Below, one piece after another: positions 28,855-35,914 of a stretch of DNA of 64,000 bases. This stretch comes from Prolixibacter bellariivorans ATCC BAA-1284 (GTDB taxonomy: Bacteria > Bacteroidota > Bacteroidia > Bacteroidales > Prolixibacteraceae): the NCBI RefSeq assembly GCF_000621705.1, contig NZ_JHXO01000011.1:186001-250000 (forward strand). The letters are read 5' to 3'. Each line of letters opens with the position of its first letter. Position 1 is the first letter of the stretch. A model generated the notes under the pieces. The model ran no database searches, was not told where the DNA came from, and was given only the letters and a program-made list of their open reading frames with translations. The position numbers were made by a program, and so were the translations under genes.

Positions 28855-29730
28855 ATGAAAAAGGCTTTTCTTTTGGTGCTTTTCTGCGCCTTGACTTTCC
28901 CTTTGTTTGCGCAAGACCTTCCGGTGAAGATGGAAGAAATGACGGCTCCTCAATATGTCAAGGCCGTTGGGCAGTCAGATGCTACCTGTATCATCCCGAT
29001 AGGTGTAATGGAAAAACACGGCCCGCATCTTCCCTTGGGCACCGATTTGATTGACGTACGTGAAGTGGCTTTACGTGCTGCCGCGAAAGAGTATGCGATT
29101 GTTTTTCCTCCTTATTATTTCTCTCAAATTTTTGAGGCACGGCATCAACCGGGAACAGTGGCCTACAGCCAAAAGCTTATCTGGAATATGTTGCAGGAGA
29201 CCTGTGATGAATTGGGACGAAACGGTATTAAGAAAATCGTTTTGGTTAATGGGCATGGCGGAAACAGTAGTTTTCTTCCATTCTTCTGTCAAAGTCAGTT
29301 GGCATCGCAAAAGGATTATGCTGTTGTGTTATTCCAGCCAGACAGAAATACAGAAGTATATAAAGAGATAAACAAGGAACTGGTTCCGGGTGGTTCAGGC
29401 CACGCCGGGCAATCGGAAACTTCGGTGATGTTGGCTCACCGCCCTGATCTGGTCCACATGGACAAAGCTACTTCCCAGTCGGGGAAAGACCAGGACCGCA
29501 TAAAAGGAATTGACCACGATTACGAAGGAATTTGGTGGTACGCTAAGTATCCGAACCACTATTGCGGTGACGGTTCGCTGGCCAAAAAGGAACTTGGAGA
29601 AAAGATTCTGAATGCGCAAGTGGAACAATTGATTACCATGTTGAAGCAATTGAAGGCTGACAATAGTATACTCGAAATGCAAAACAAGTTTTACGAGCAG
29701 GCAAAACATCCGATAGATACGAAACAATAA
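28855..29730 (+). CDS. Exported creatininase/creatinine-amidohydrolase family protein
   Basis: The 291-residue protein has a signal peptide (to about residue 20, LFAQ), unusual for a family that is mostly cytoplasmic. Metal ligands are visible in MEKHGPHLPLGTD (Glu53, His55, Asp64), the His of NGHGGN, and Glu in HAGQSETS. So a binuclear metal amidohydrolase is expected. The family includes creatininases, MftE-like peptidases and FAPy-deformylases; nothing here decides among them. The stop codon abuts the terminator stem of the first small-RNA unit, which may also end this transcript. Confidence 0.85.
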   Translation: MKKAFLLVLFCALTFPLFAQDLPVKMEEMTAPQYVKAVGQSDATCIIPIGVMEKHGPHLPLGTDLIDVREVALRAAAKEYAIVFPPYYFSQIFEARHQPGTVAYSQKLIWNMLQETCDELGRNGIKKIVLVNGHGGNSSFLPFFCQSQLASQKDYAVVLFQPDRNTEVYKEINKELVPGGSGHAGQSETSVMLAHRPDLVHMDKATSQSGKDQDRIKGIDHDYEGIWWYAKYPNHYCGDGSLAKKELGEKILNAQVEQLITMLKQLKADNSILEMQNKFYEQAKHPIDTKQ

Positions 29731-29826
29731 AAAAAGAAAAAGGATGTCCGGGCGGACATCCTTTAACCTGCTTAACCTAACCTAATCTAACTAACTAGTC
29801 CTATGAAAAAAACTTGCTCCTTGTTT
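29731..29826 (-). ncRNA. Candidate small RNA, unit 1 of 5
   Basis: The box AGCTAAC (29853-29859) and box CATCTTTG (29833-29840) are 12 nt apart on the minus strand. The body carries TTTTTTTCATAGG and ATTAGGTTAGGTTAA. The terminator stem GGATGTCC/GGACATCC is at 29742-29761 with a TTTTTCTTTTTTT tail, which is strong only on the minus strand. On the plus strand the hairpin could also end the creatininase transcript. Confidence 0.65.
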
Positions 29827-29984
29827 TCATTACAAAGATGCATCGAAATTGTGTTAGCTCGTTTTAAGCGAGGTTAAAGAGTTTTAATAATTTATCTGAT
29901 TATGTGTGGCTCGCGTTAAAAAGTATAAAATAGTCGGTATTAAGGCTATTTGAGGAGACATCTTCTGATGAATTTTATTATCCG

Positions 29985-30072
29985 AAAATAAGAAAGGGAG
30001 AATCTGACGAATCTCCCTTTTCAGCTTTACCTAACCTAATCAATCATTCCTGTGAAAAAACAACTCTTATCT
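29985..30072 (-). ncRNA. Candidate small RNA, unit 2 of 5
   Basis: Box AGCTAAC (30099-30105) and box CACCTTTG (30079-30086) are 12 nt apart. The body has GTTTTTTCACAGG and GATTAGGTTAGG. The stem AAAGGGAGA/TCTCCCTTT is at 29993-30020, followed on the minus strand by TTATTTTCGG, a weaker tail than in units 1 and 5. Confidence 0.6.
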
Positions 30073-30166
30073 CGTTTTCAAAGGTGCATCATTATTGTGT
30101 TAGCTAATTTTAATCGAAGTTAAGGAAGTTGAAAACGTCAAATTTTATTGTTCTGACTGGTGACAA

Positions 30167-30250
30167 TAAAAAAAGACAGCCTTTCCCGGACTGCCTCTTT
30201 TTCCTGTTTTCACTAATCCAATTAATCCTATGAAAAATGTCCCTGTGTTT
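30167..30250 (-). ncRNA. Candidate small RNA, unit 3 of 5
   Basis: Box AGTTAAC (30277-30283) and a perfect TACCTTTG -7 box (30257-30264) are 12 nt apart. The body has ATTTTTCATAGG and TTGGATTAG but lacks the second TTAGG. The hairpin at 30170-30204 has bulges and is followed by TTTTTTATTG. Confidence 0.55.
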
Positions 30251-30344
30251 ATGTATCAAAGGTAGTGGTGTGCTGAGTTAACTCGTGGTAAGGGATACTA
30301 ATAAATTCTAAAACTGAGTTTCTGTCTTCAAGTGGTGTTGGTAA

Positions 30345-30440
30345 AACAAAAATGAGAAAGGATGCCAAAACTGACATCCTTCCTCTTTACGATTCAATCT
30401 AACCAAACCTACATTTATGAAAAAAATTGTTTCTGCTTTT
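30345..30440 (-). ncRNA. Candidate small RNA, unit 4 of 5
   Basis: Box AGTTCAC (30467-30473) and box CACCTTTA (30447-30454) are 12 nt apart, under the best palindrome of the array (30472-30486). The body has ATTTTTTTCATA and GGTTTGGTTAGATTG. The stem AAGGATG/CATCCTT is at 30358-30381 and the tail is TTCTCATTTTTG. Confidence 0.6.
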
Positions 30441-30542
30441 CACTTGTAAAGGTGGCTCCTTTTTGTGTGAACTCGTTTTAAACGAGGTTAAATAAGTTTA
30501 ATACAGAGTTATCCATGCTATCGTGTGGGAGCTTTCGTTTAT

Positions 30543-30629
30543 AAAAAGAAAAAAGGATGCATGGTGCGTGCATCCTTTTTCTGCTTAACCTAAACTAACC
30601 TAATTCTATGAAAAAAACTTGCTCTTGTT
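30543..30629 (-). ncRNA. Candidate small RNA, unit 5 of 5
   Basis: Box GCTTAAC (30656-30662) and box CATCTTTG (30636-30643) are 12 nt apart. The body has GTTTTTTTCATAGAAT and TTAGGTTAGTTTAGG. A 12 bp stem (30550-30561 with 30569-30580) is the strongest terminator of the array, with a TTTTTTC-TTTTT tail. Bases 30603-30616 are antisense to 18625-18638, the start region of a SusC gene, over 14 nt. Confidence 0.68.
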
Positions 30630-30780
30630 ACACTACAAAGATGCAGCGATTTTTGGTTAAGCCGAACTAATGGAGGTTAAAGAAGATTAAGGAATTAGCG
30701 TGTTTGTGAGCCGCATTGTTAAAAACAGCAACAAAGCATTCTGAAATACAAAATTCTGCTAAAAGCAGAGCGCTGTGAGT

Positions 30781-30815
30781 ATAAAAAAAGCTGTCCCCGC
30801 GAAGGGAACAGCTTT
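30781..30815 (-). terminator. Intrinsic terminator of ahpC
   Basis: AAAGCTGT-CCC (30787-30798) pairs with GGG-ACAGCTTT (30804-30815) with one mismatch; on the minus strand it is followed by a run of T. It lies 127 nt beyond the ahpC stop; the bases between show nothing else. Confidence 0.75.
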
Positions 30816-30942
30816 CATTGAAAATATGGAGTTCTTGACGTTTGCGTTAAACAACGAGTGTTGTAACTGCAGATTGATGTTGATTTGGTTGATAAAGCTC
30901 AAAAGCTGCAATAACGTCTTATATGGTTTTACCCCAATTGTA

Positions 30943-31572
30943 TTAGTGATTTGACAAGTAAGAAGCAACCCCTTCAGCTGATTCTTTCATGGCATCCTGA
31001 CCTTCGGACCAGTTGGCCGGGCATACTTCGCCATACTCTTCGTAGTGATGTAGAGCATCGACCATGCGCAATGTTTCGTCTACGCTACGACCCAGCGGAA
31101 GGTCGTTAATCAGTTCGTGACGTACCACACCGTTTTTGTCAATCAGGAATAATCCGCGATATGCTACCGGCTCACCTTTGAATACAGAGTTGCCTTCTTC
31201 ATCCAAATCATATTCTCCGGCCAGTACACCATATGCTTCAGAAATGGTTTTTGACAGGTCGGCAACGATAGGATATTTTACACCTTTAATACCACCGTTG
31301 TTCTTTTCGGTGTTCAACCAGGCCCAGTGAGAGAATTCTGAGTCGATAGAGCAGGCTACTACTTCAACATCGCGTTTTTTGAACTCATCGATTTTAGCCT
31401 GGAAAGCGTGAAGCTCAGTGGGGCAAACGAAGGTAAAATCGAGTGGGTAGAAGAAAAATACTACGTCTTTTTTACCAATGAACTGCTCCAGTGAGAAATT
31501 TTCAACAAAGTCATTTCCGTTTACAACAGCCTTTGCATTGAATACTGGTGCTTTTTTTCCTACTAAACTCAT
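30943..31572 (-). CDS. ahpC: Alkyl hydroperoxide reductase AhpC, typical 2-Cys peroxiredoxin
   Basis: The cytoplasmic protein has 209 residues. The peroxidatic Cys50 lies in PLDFTFVCPTE, and the resolving Cys (about 184) in GEVCPANW; both are needed for the 2-Cys cycle. It reduces H2O2, organic peroxides and peroxynitrite. No ahpF is adjacent, so reducing power must come from a distant AhpF or thioredoxin. The divergent gene encodes a PerR-like repressor, and a Per-box-like palindrome overlaps the ahpC promoter. Confidence 0.96.
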   Translation of the reverse strand: MSLVGKKAPVFNAKAVVNGNDFVENFSLEQFIGKKDVVFFFYPLDFTFVCPTELHAFQAKIDEFKKRDVEVVACSIDSEFSHWAWLNTEKNNGGIKGVKYPIVADLSKTISEAYGVLAGEYDLDEEGNSVFKGEPVAYRGLFLIDKNGVVRHELINDLPLGRSVDETLRMVDALHHYEEYGEVCPANWSEGQDAMKESAEGVASYLSNH

Positions 31573-31609
31573 AATGTTGTTTTTTTATGTGTATAAATTG
31601 TTTTCAAAA

Positions 31610-31624
31610 TTGTAATCATTACAA
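31610..31624. promoter_or_regulatory. PerR-box-like operator at the ahpC promoter
   Basis: TTGTAATCATTACAA is a perfect 7-1-7 inverted repeat and fits the Per-box pattern TTATAATnATTATAA with one substitution per half. It overlaps the ahpC -7 box, so bound repressor would block transcription. Confidence 0.8.
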
Positions 31625-31629
31625 AAATA
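31622..31629 (-). promoter_or_regulatory. -7 promoter box of ahpC
   Basis: On the minus strand this is TATTTTTG, a perfect TAnnTTTG, with a TTTC box about 18 nt upstream. It shares three bases with the Per-box-like palindrome. Confidence 0.65.
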
Positions 31630-31799
31630 TGCATAAATTTTGAACTTGAAAGGAGATTTTTATGAATAATATTGATGGGGTAATAGAGATAATTTATATG
31701 TAAAAAGCCGCATATTTTCTTGAAAATAAGTTGATGTTTGTTTTCTTTCTGTTGGATAGAAAGATAGGAGTAGGGAGATGTAAATAAAAATATTTAAAT

Positions 31800-31814
31800 T
31801 TGTAATTATTCCAG
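31800..31814. promoter_or_regulatory. Possible second, degenerate Per box before the perR-like gene
   Basis: TTGTAATTATTCCAG keeps the left half of the ahpC operator and 5 of 7 bases of the right half. It ends 5 nt before the regulator's ATG, which would suit autoregulation. Confidence 0.45.
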
Positions 31815-31819
31815 AATTT

Positions 31820-32242
31820 ATGATTGATGACGCAAAAATAAAATCGTTCCTGGGACAAAACGGAATCAGTCCGTTGCCAAAGCGGGTGAAGATTATGCAA
31901 TATCTTATTGAGAAGCATAACCATCCGACTGTGGATATGATCTATTCCGAGCTATTGCACGAAATCCCCGGATTGTCGAAAACAACCGTTTACAATACCC
32001 TGAAATTGTTTACAAGTAAGCGGGTGGCAGTGGCGTTGAATATCGAAGATAATGAAATCAGGTATGATGCGGATACGGCCATTCACGGGCATTTTAAATG
32101 TCGTGTTTGCGATGGTTTATTTGATTTTTCCTTAACTCAGGATCAGTTGCCTGACATTCCCATGCAGGGATTTTCTGTTGATGAATACCATTATTATTTG
32201 AAAGGAGTTTGTTCATCCTGCCGTGAAAAAGGGTTGGAATAA
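31820..32242 (+). CDS. perR: Fur-family peroxide-responsive regulator (PerR-like)
   Basis: The 140-residue protein has a Fur-type winged helix (about 15-80; KTTVYNTLKLF is the recognition region) and a C-terminal metal and dimer domain. HGHFKCRVCDGLFDF carries a His-x-His pair, a CxxC zinc site and an Asp at the place where PerR has Asp and Fur has Glu; CSSC near the end completes the zinc site. These favour PerR over Fur. It is divergent from ahpC with Per-box-like palindromes between, so it is probably a peroxide-sensing repressor of ahpC and itself. Confidence 0.87.
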   Translation: MIDDAKIKSFLGQNGISPLPKRVKIMQYLIEKHNHPTVDMIYSELLHEIPGLSKTTVYNTLKLFTSKRVAVALNIEDNEIRYDADTAIHGHFKCRVCDGLFDFSLTQDQLPDIPMQGFSVDEYHYYLKGVCSSCREKGLE

Positions 32243-32307
32243 GAAATCTTTTGGTGCTTGCCAATACGGACTTTGCAGTTAATTTTGTACAGAAACAGGA
32301 GGATATC

Positions 32308-32577
32308 ATGGATGAACAATTCAGAAAACTGAGAACTACTTTGCTGGAGCAGGAAGAGTGGCCTTTATTATATTTCTTCAAGTTTATTGTTCCCAACGAT
32401 TCTGAGAAGATTGAAAAGGTCAAACAGCTTTTCCCCAAACCGGAAGACTTGTCTTTCCGCGCCAGTCGCGATATCCGTTACATTGCCATAAGCAGCAAGG
32501 AGGTTATGCCCGATGTGGATTCCATCATCAAGGTATACGAAAAAGCAGCTGAAATCAAAGGTGTGATTGCGCTGTAA
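32308..32577 (+). CDS. DUF493 (YbeD-like) family protein
   Basis: I set the start at the ATG at 32308, which has a strong Shine-Dalgarno (CAGGAGG) 6 nt ahead, rare in this phylum; the open frame upstream to 32251 has no conserved sequence. The 89-residue product (EWPLLYFFKFIVPND, SFRASRDIRYIAIS) has the ACT-like fold of the YbeD/DUF493 family. Its role is not established; the family is thought to be regulatory. It follows the perR-like gene by 65 bp. Confidence 0.75.
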   Translation: MDEQFRKLRTTLLEQEEWPLLYFFKFIVPNDSEKIEKVKQLFPKPEDLSFRASRDIRYIAISSKEVMPDVDSIIKVYEKAAEIKGVIAL

Positions 32578-32587
32578 GCTCCTCCTC

Positions 32588-33448
32588 TTATTTGAATTCG
32601 CTGAAGAAAAGGTCGAGCGCCGTGTGCATGCCGGCTCCTACACTATCCAGAAAATAACGAAGATTCGGATAAGTCGGCGATAAATGAGCCCGTTGGTTAT
32701 ATAAAAGATTGAATCCTTCCGCAAACTCAGGCCTCATATCGAACGTCTGGTTCATTGTTTCCCAAAGCAGGCGAAATAGGTTTTTTTCTCCATACAATGT
32801 TTGATCATCTATCGAAATTACCTTTAACATTTGAGAAAGCAGTTGTCGGTCTTTTGCTTCGATGGCAACGGCCATGCCCATGAAAAAATGCCGGAAAAGG
32901 ACGGTGAGTTCATTTTTGTCGTTGTATTGTGGAATCGGGACCGGCAAAAAATTTATTTTCTTCAGTATGCTGACTCCTTTTTCTGGCTGGTTATTCAGTC
33001 CTTTGAGAAAAGCTTGTAGTCCGGTCGCTGTTATTTGATGAAAGACTTTATCTTTTCCTGCCGGGATATTCTCCATCGCCTTATTCAGCGTTTTCTCACA
33101 CTTCAGAAAGATATCTGATGGTTTATCAGTTTCTTTTTCGGCGATTAAATGCCACACCAGCATGGAACCCTGCTGGAAAAGTAATTCCCATTTCGTTGAA
33201 GGTGGAGCATAACTAACGGTTAATTGGTATTCCCGCGAAGCTTTCAGGTATTGACCAAACATAGCTAAAGCTTCAGCCCGAAGTGATCGTAGATGAACAT
33301 ATTCCGGCTGTTTTCCGCGAAAATCAATGACGCGGTCATCGCTCAGAAAGGACTGAAGAGTCTGGGCATCCTGCCTCGATTTTCCCTGTTTAAACTTTTC
33401 ACAAAGTTCTTTGTAAACATCTCCCGATTCAATATCTTGCTTATTCAT
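32588..33448 (-). CDS. Hypothetical protein, helical-repeat (TPR-like)
   Basis: The 286-residue product has no signal peptide, TM segment or known catalytic motif. It is mainly helical, with repeated A-x-x-x-Y/F segments (RSLRAEALAMFGQYLKASRE) that resemble TPR helices, so protein binding is possible. It converges with the DUF493 gene with only 10 bp between the stop codons and is divergent from the transporter gene. I do not recognise a function. Confidence 0.7.
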   Translation of the reverse strand: MNKQDIESGDVYKELCEKFKQGKSRQDAQTLQSFLSDDRVIDFRGKQPEYVHLRSLRAEALAMFGQYLKASREYQLTVSYAPPSTKWELLFQQGSMLVWHLIAEKETDKPSDIFLKCEKTLNKAMENIPAGKDKVFHQITATGLQAFLKGLNNQPEKGVSILKKINFLPVPIPQYNDKNELTVLFRHFFMGMAVAIEAKDRQLLSQMLKVISIDDQTLYGEKNLFRLLWETMNQTFDMRPEFAEGFNLLYNQRAHLSPTYPNLRYFLDSVGAGMHTALDLFFSEFK

Positions 33449-33570
33449 GACTGACCAAATTGGACGTAAAATTAAGATATTCGGCTTAGCCTGAAAAATC
33501 TTCTTTTACCACAACTGATTTGTTGACGAAGAGGTCATATTGGTTAAGACAAACTAAATTTTATCCTTGT

Positions 33571-35805
33571 ATGAGCTCAACTCCAAATTCTCAATCGATC
33601 AACAGGAAAGGCTTCGGTACGGCTCCTGTTTTCGTTACAGCTATTTGTACTATCCTGGGAGCTATCCTGTTTCTTCGCTTCGGCTATGCAGTGGGAACGG
33701 TCGGTTTTTTCGGTGTTATCGGAATTATCATTATCGGACACCTGGTAACGATTCCGACGGCACTCTCCTTGTCAGAGATTGCCACGAACCGGAAAGTCGA
33801 AGGAGGAGGAGAATACTTTATTATATCGCGTAGTTTTGGTCTGAATATCGGAGCGACAATCGGGATTGCTCTCTTTTCATCGCAGGCGATTTCTGTTGCT
33901 TTTTATGTCATTGCGTTTACCGAGGCTTTCACCCCGTTTTTTGATTGGTGGCAGAATTATTTTGGTTGGGTCCTGCCCAGACAAGCTATTAGTTTGCCTG
34001 TTATGGCTATTCTCGGTGTGGCGATTATAAAAAGAGGTGCCAATATCGGGATGAAGCTATTGTATATTGTGGCTGCCATTCTTTTCGTGGCTCTCGGACT
34101 CTTCTTTGCCGGACAGACGGAATATTTTTCTACAGGCGTTTATCACCAGGTGCCGATGTCGATTAAGAACATGAGTCAGTTTTATATTGTCTTTGCGATT
34201 ATTTTTCCCGCGTTTACAGGAATGACTGCTGGAGTGGGCCTTTCGGGAGATTTACGCAGTCCCAAACGGTCGATTCCTATTGGTACACTATCAGCCACTG
34301 TACTGGGGATGATCGTGTATATCTTCATTGCCTGGAAATTGTACACCTCGGCAAGCCCTGATTTATTAGTGAATGATCAACTGGTGATGGGCAAAATTGC
34401 GTTGGGAGGAGCGTTGGTCGTTCCCATTGGTTTGGCGGCATCGACGTTATCTTCTGCGTTAGGTTCAGTTTTGGTTGCTCCGCGCACACTACAGGCTATT
34501 GCACAGGATAATTCGTTCCCTTACGGGAAGATTAACCGGTTTTTATCGAAAAATGATGCCCGGAGTGAGCCGGCAAATGCTTCGATTGTGACTGTTGTTA
34601 TCGCTTTTGTCTTTGTTTCGTTGGGCAATGTGAATATCGTTGCGCAAATTATTTCGATGTTCTTTATGGTAACGTATGGTTCGCTCAACCTTATTTCGTT
34701 TTTGAACCATTTCGGAGCCGATCCATCATACCGTCCCACCTTCCGTTCGCGCTGGTACATTTCTTTGCTGGGATTTTCAATGAGTCTTTGGCTGATGTTT
34801 AAAATGAGTTCCGTTTATGCCTTTGTGGCTATTCTGGTCATTTTTGCGTTGTATCAGGCCATTCAACGCTATCAGCGAAAGCGCCGGGGAATGGCTTTCC
34901 TTTTCCGGAATGCATTCTTTCAGTTAAACAGAAGACTCCAGGTATTTTTGCAAAAATCAAGGCGTCCGGTACGAACCGAATTGTGGCGTCCATCGGTGAT
35001 CAGTGTTTCGCGCAGTTCCTTTACTCAGTTGCGGACATTCCAACTGGTTAGCTGGATTTCTTACCGTTTCGGTTTCGGAACATACATTCATCTCGTCGAC
35101 GGATATTATTCCAAAGAGACAACTGCTGAAGCGCAGAGAAAGCAGGAAGAACTGATTCAGATGACGGAGCAGATTCCCAATCTGGTCTATCTGTATACGA
35201 TGGTATCGCCTTCCTATACTTCGGCAGTAGCCCAGGTGGTCCAGCTTCCCGGTGTTTCCGGAATGGAGAACAATACCTTTGTGTTTGAATATGATCGGAA
35301 AGATCCGGCTCTGCTGAAATTAATTAAAGATAACTTTAATCTGGTCAGGGCAGGAGGTTTTGATATTCTGGTGCTGACGACGAATCACATGCCGCCCAAT
35401 TACAAGGGGGGAATTCATGTTTGGATACAAACGAGCGATGTGGAAAATGCCAACCTGATGATCTTGCTGAGTTACATTATCACCAGCCATCCTTCGTGGA
35501 GCAAGTCGCCCATCAAGATATTTACCATCAGTCCCAAAGAAGAGATCATTGAAGTACGGGATACGCTCGAGAAACTGTTGAAGGAAGGCCGTTTGCCTAT
35601 TTCACCTTTCAACATTGAGATTATTCCACATGATAAAGATATGGGATTGAGAAAATTGGTAGCCGATCGGTCGCGTGAAGCCGGCTTAACAATGATTGGT
35701 TTTGAATCGTCGCAGATTAAGCACGACGACGATTTGTTCCTGGGATACGAAAATACCGGCGATATTCTGTTTGTGAACTCGAGATTTACCAAATCATTGG
35801 AGTAA
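33571..35805 (+). CDS. SLC12/APC-superfamily transporter (cation-chloride-cotransporter-like permease)
   Basis: The ATG at 33571 (MSSTPNSQSINRKGFGT) is preferred over an upstream TTG at 33520. The 744-residue protein has about 12 TM segments in the first 450 residues, starting FGTAPVFVTAICTILGAILFLRFG, an APC-fold signature of SLC12 proteins. A cytosolic C-terminal part of about 280 residues (LWRPSVISVSRS, LTMIGFESS) resembles the SLC12 regulatory domain. Bacterial members move amino acids or ions; the substrate is uncertain. The hydroxyproline genes begin 109 bp downstream in the same direction, so amino-acid import is conceivable, but a separate unit is equally possible. Confidence 0.82.
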   Translation: MSSTPNSQSINRKGFGTAPVFVTAICTILGAILFLRFGYAVGTVGFFGVIGIIIIGHLVTIPTALSLSEIATNRKVEGGGEYFIISRSFGLNIGATIGIALFSSQAISVAFYVIAFTEAFTPFFDWWQNYFGWVLPRQAISLPVMAILGVAIIKRGANIGMKLLYIVAAILFVALGLFFAGQTEYFSTGVYHQVPMSIKNMSQFYIVFAIIFPAFTGMTAGVGLSGDLRSPKRSIPIGTLSATVLGMIVYIFIAWKLYTSASPDLLVNDQLVMGKIALGGALVVPIGLAASTLSSALGSVLVAPRTLQAIAQDNSFPYGKINRFLSKNDARSEPANASIVTVVIAFVFVSLGNVNIVAQIISMFFMVTYGSLNLISFLNHFGADPSYRPTFRSRWYISLLGFSMSLWLMFKMSSVYAFVAILVIFALYQAIQRYQRKRRGMAFLFRNAFFQLNRRLQVFLQKSRRPVRTELWRPSVISVSRSSFTQLRTFQLVSWISYRFGFGTYIHLVDGYYSKETTAEAQRKQEELIQMTEQIPNLVYLYTMVSPSYTSAVAQVVQLPGVSGMENNTFVFEYDRKDPALLKLIKDNFNLVRAGGFDILVLTTNHMPPNYKGGIHVWIQTSDVENANLMILLSYIITSHPSWSKSPIKIFTISPKEEIIEVRDTLEKLLKEGRLPISPFNIEIIPHDKDMGLRKLVADRSREAGLTMIGFESSQIKHDDDLFLGYENTGDILFVNSRFTKSLE

Positions 35806-35914
35806 TCAGGAGGTTGGAATGAATAAAAAGTATATTCATTCTGAAGAAACTCATGGCTGAATGCGCAAAAAATTGATATCTTGAGAAAAACTAACCACAA
35901 CCAAACTAAAGACC

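Larger units (their letters stand above)
29729..30690 (-). repeat. Tandem array of five related non-coding units, minus strand
   Basis: Five copies spaced 178-246 bp fill the gap between the creatininase-like gene and ahpC. On the minus strand each copy has, in order, an imperfect palindrome (clearest CTCGTTTTAAACGAG at 30472-30486), a box like AGCTAAC, exactly 12 nt, a box like CATCTTTG, a conserved body with TTTTTTCATAG and GATTAGGTTAGG, and a hairpin followed by T. The hairpins keep shape but change sequence, as expected for terminators. Reading frames are not kept, so it is not coding. I do not recognise it as a known RNA family. Confidence 0.75.

Noticed and set aside
29802-30670. Plus-strand mini-ORFs starting ATGAAAAAA in the repeat units, as leader peptides or decayed SusC starts
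   Set aside because: Frames are broken in units 3 and 4 and lengths differ, unit 2 starts with GTG, and spacing is conserved in nucleotides around promoter-like boxes on the other strand.
29729-30690. CRISPR array
   Set aside because: Units are about 190 bp apart, repeats are diverged and no short identical repeat with regular spacers exists; no cas genes are in the window.
33562-33569. TATCCTTG as promoter of the SLC12-like gene
   Set aside because: It ends one base before the chosen ATG, so transcription would start inside the gene.
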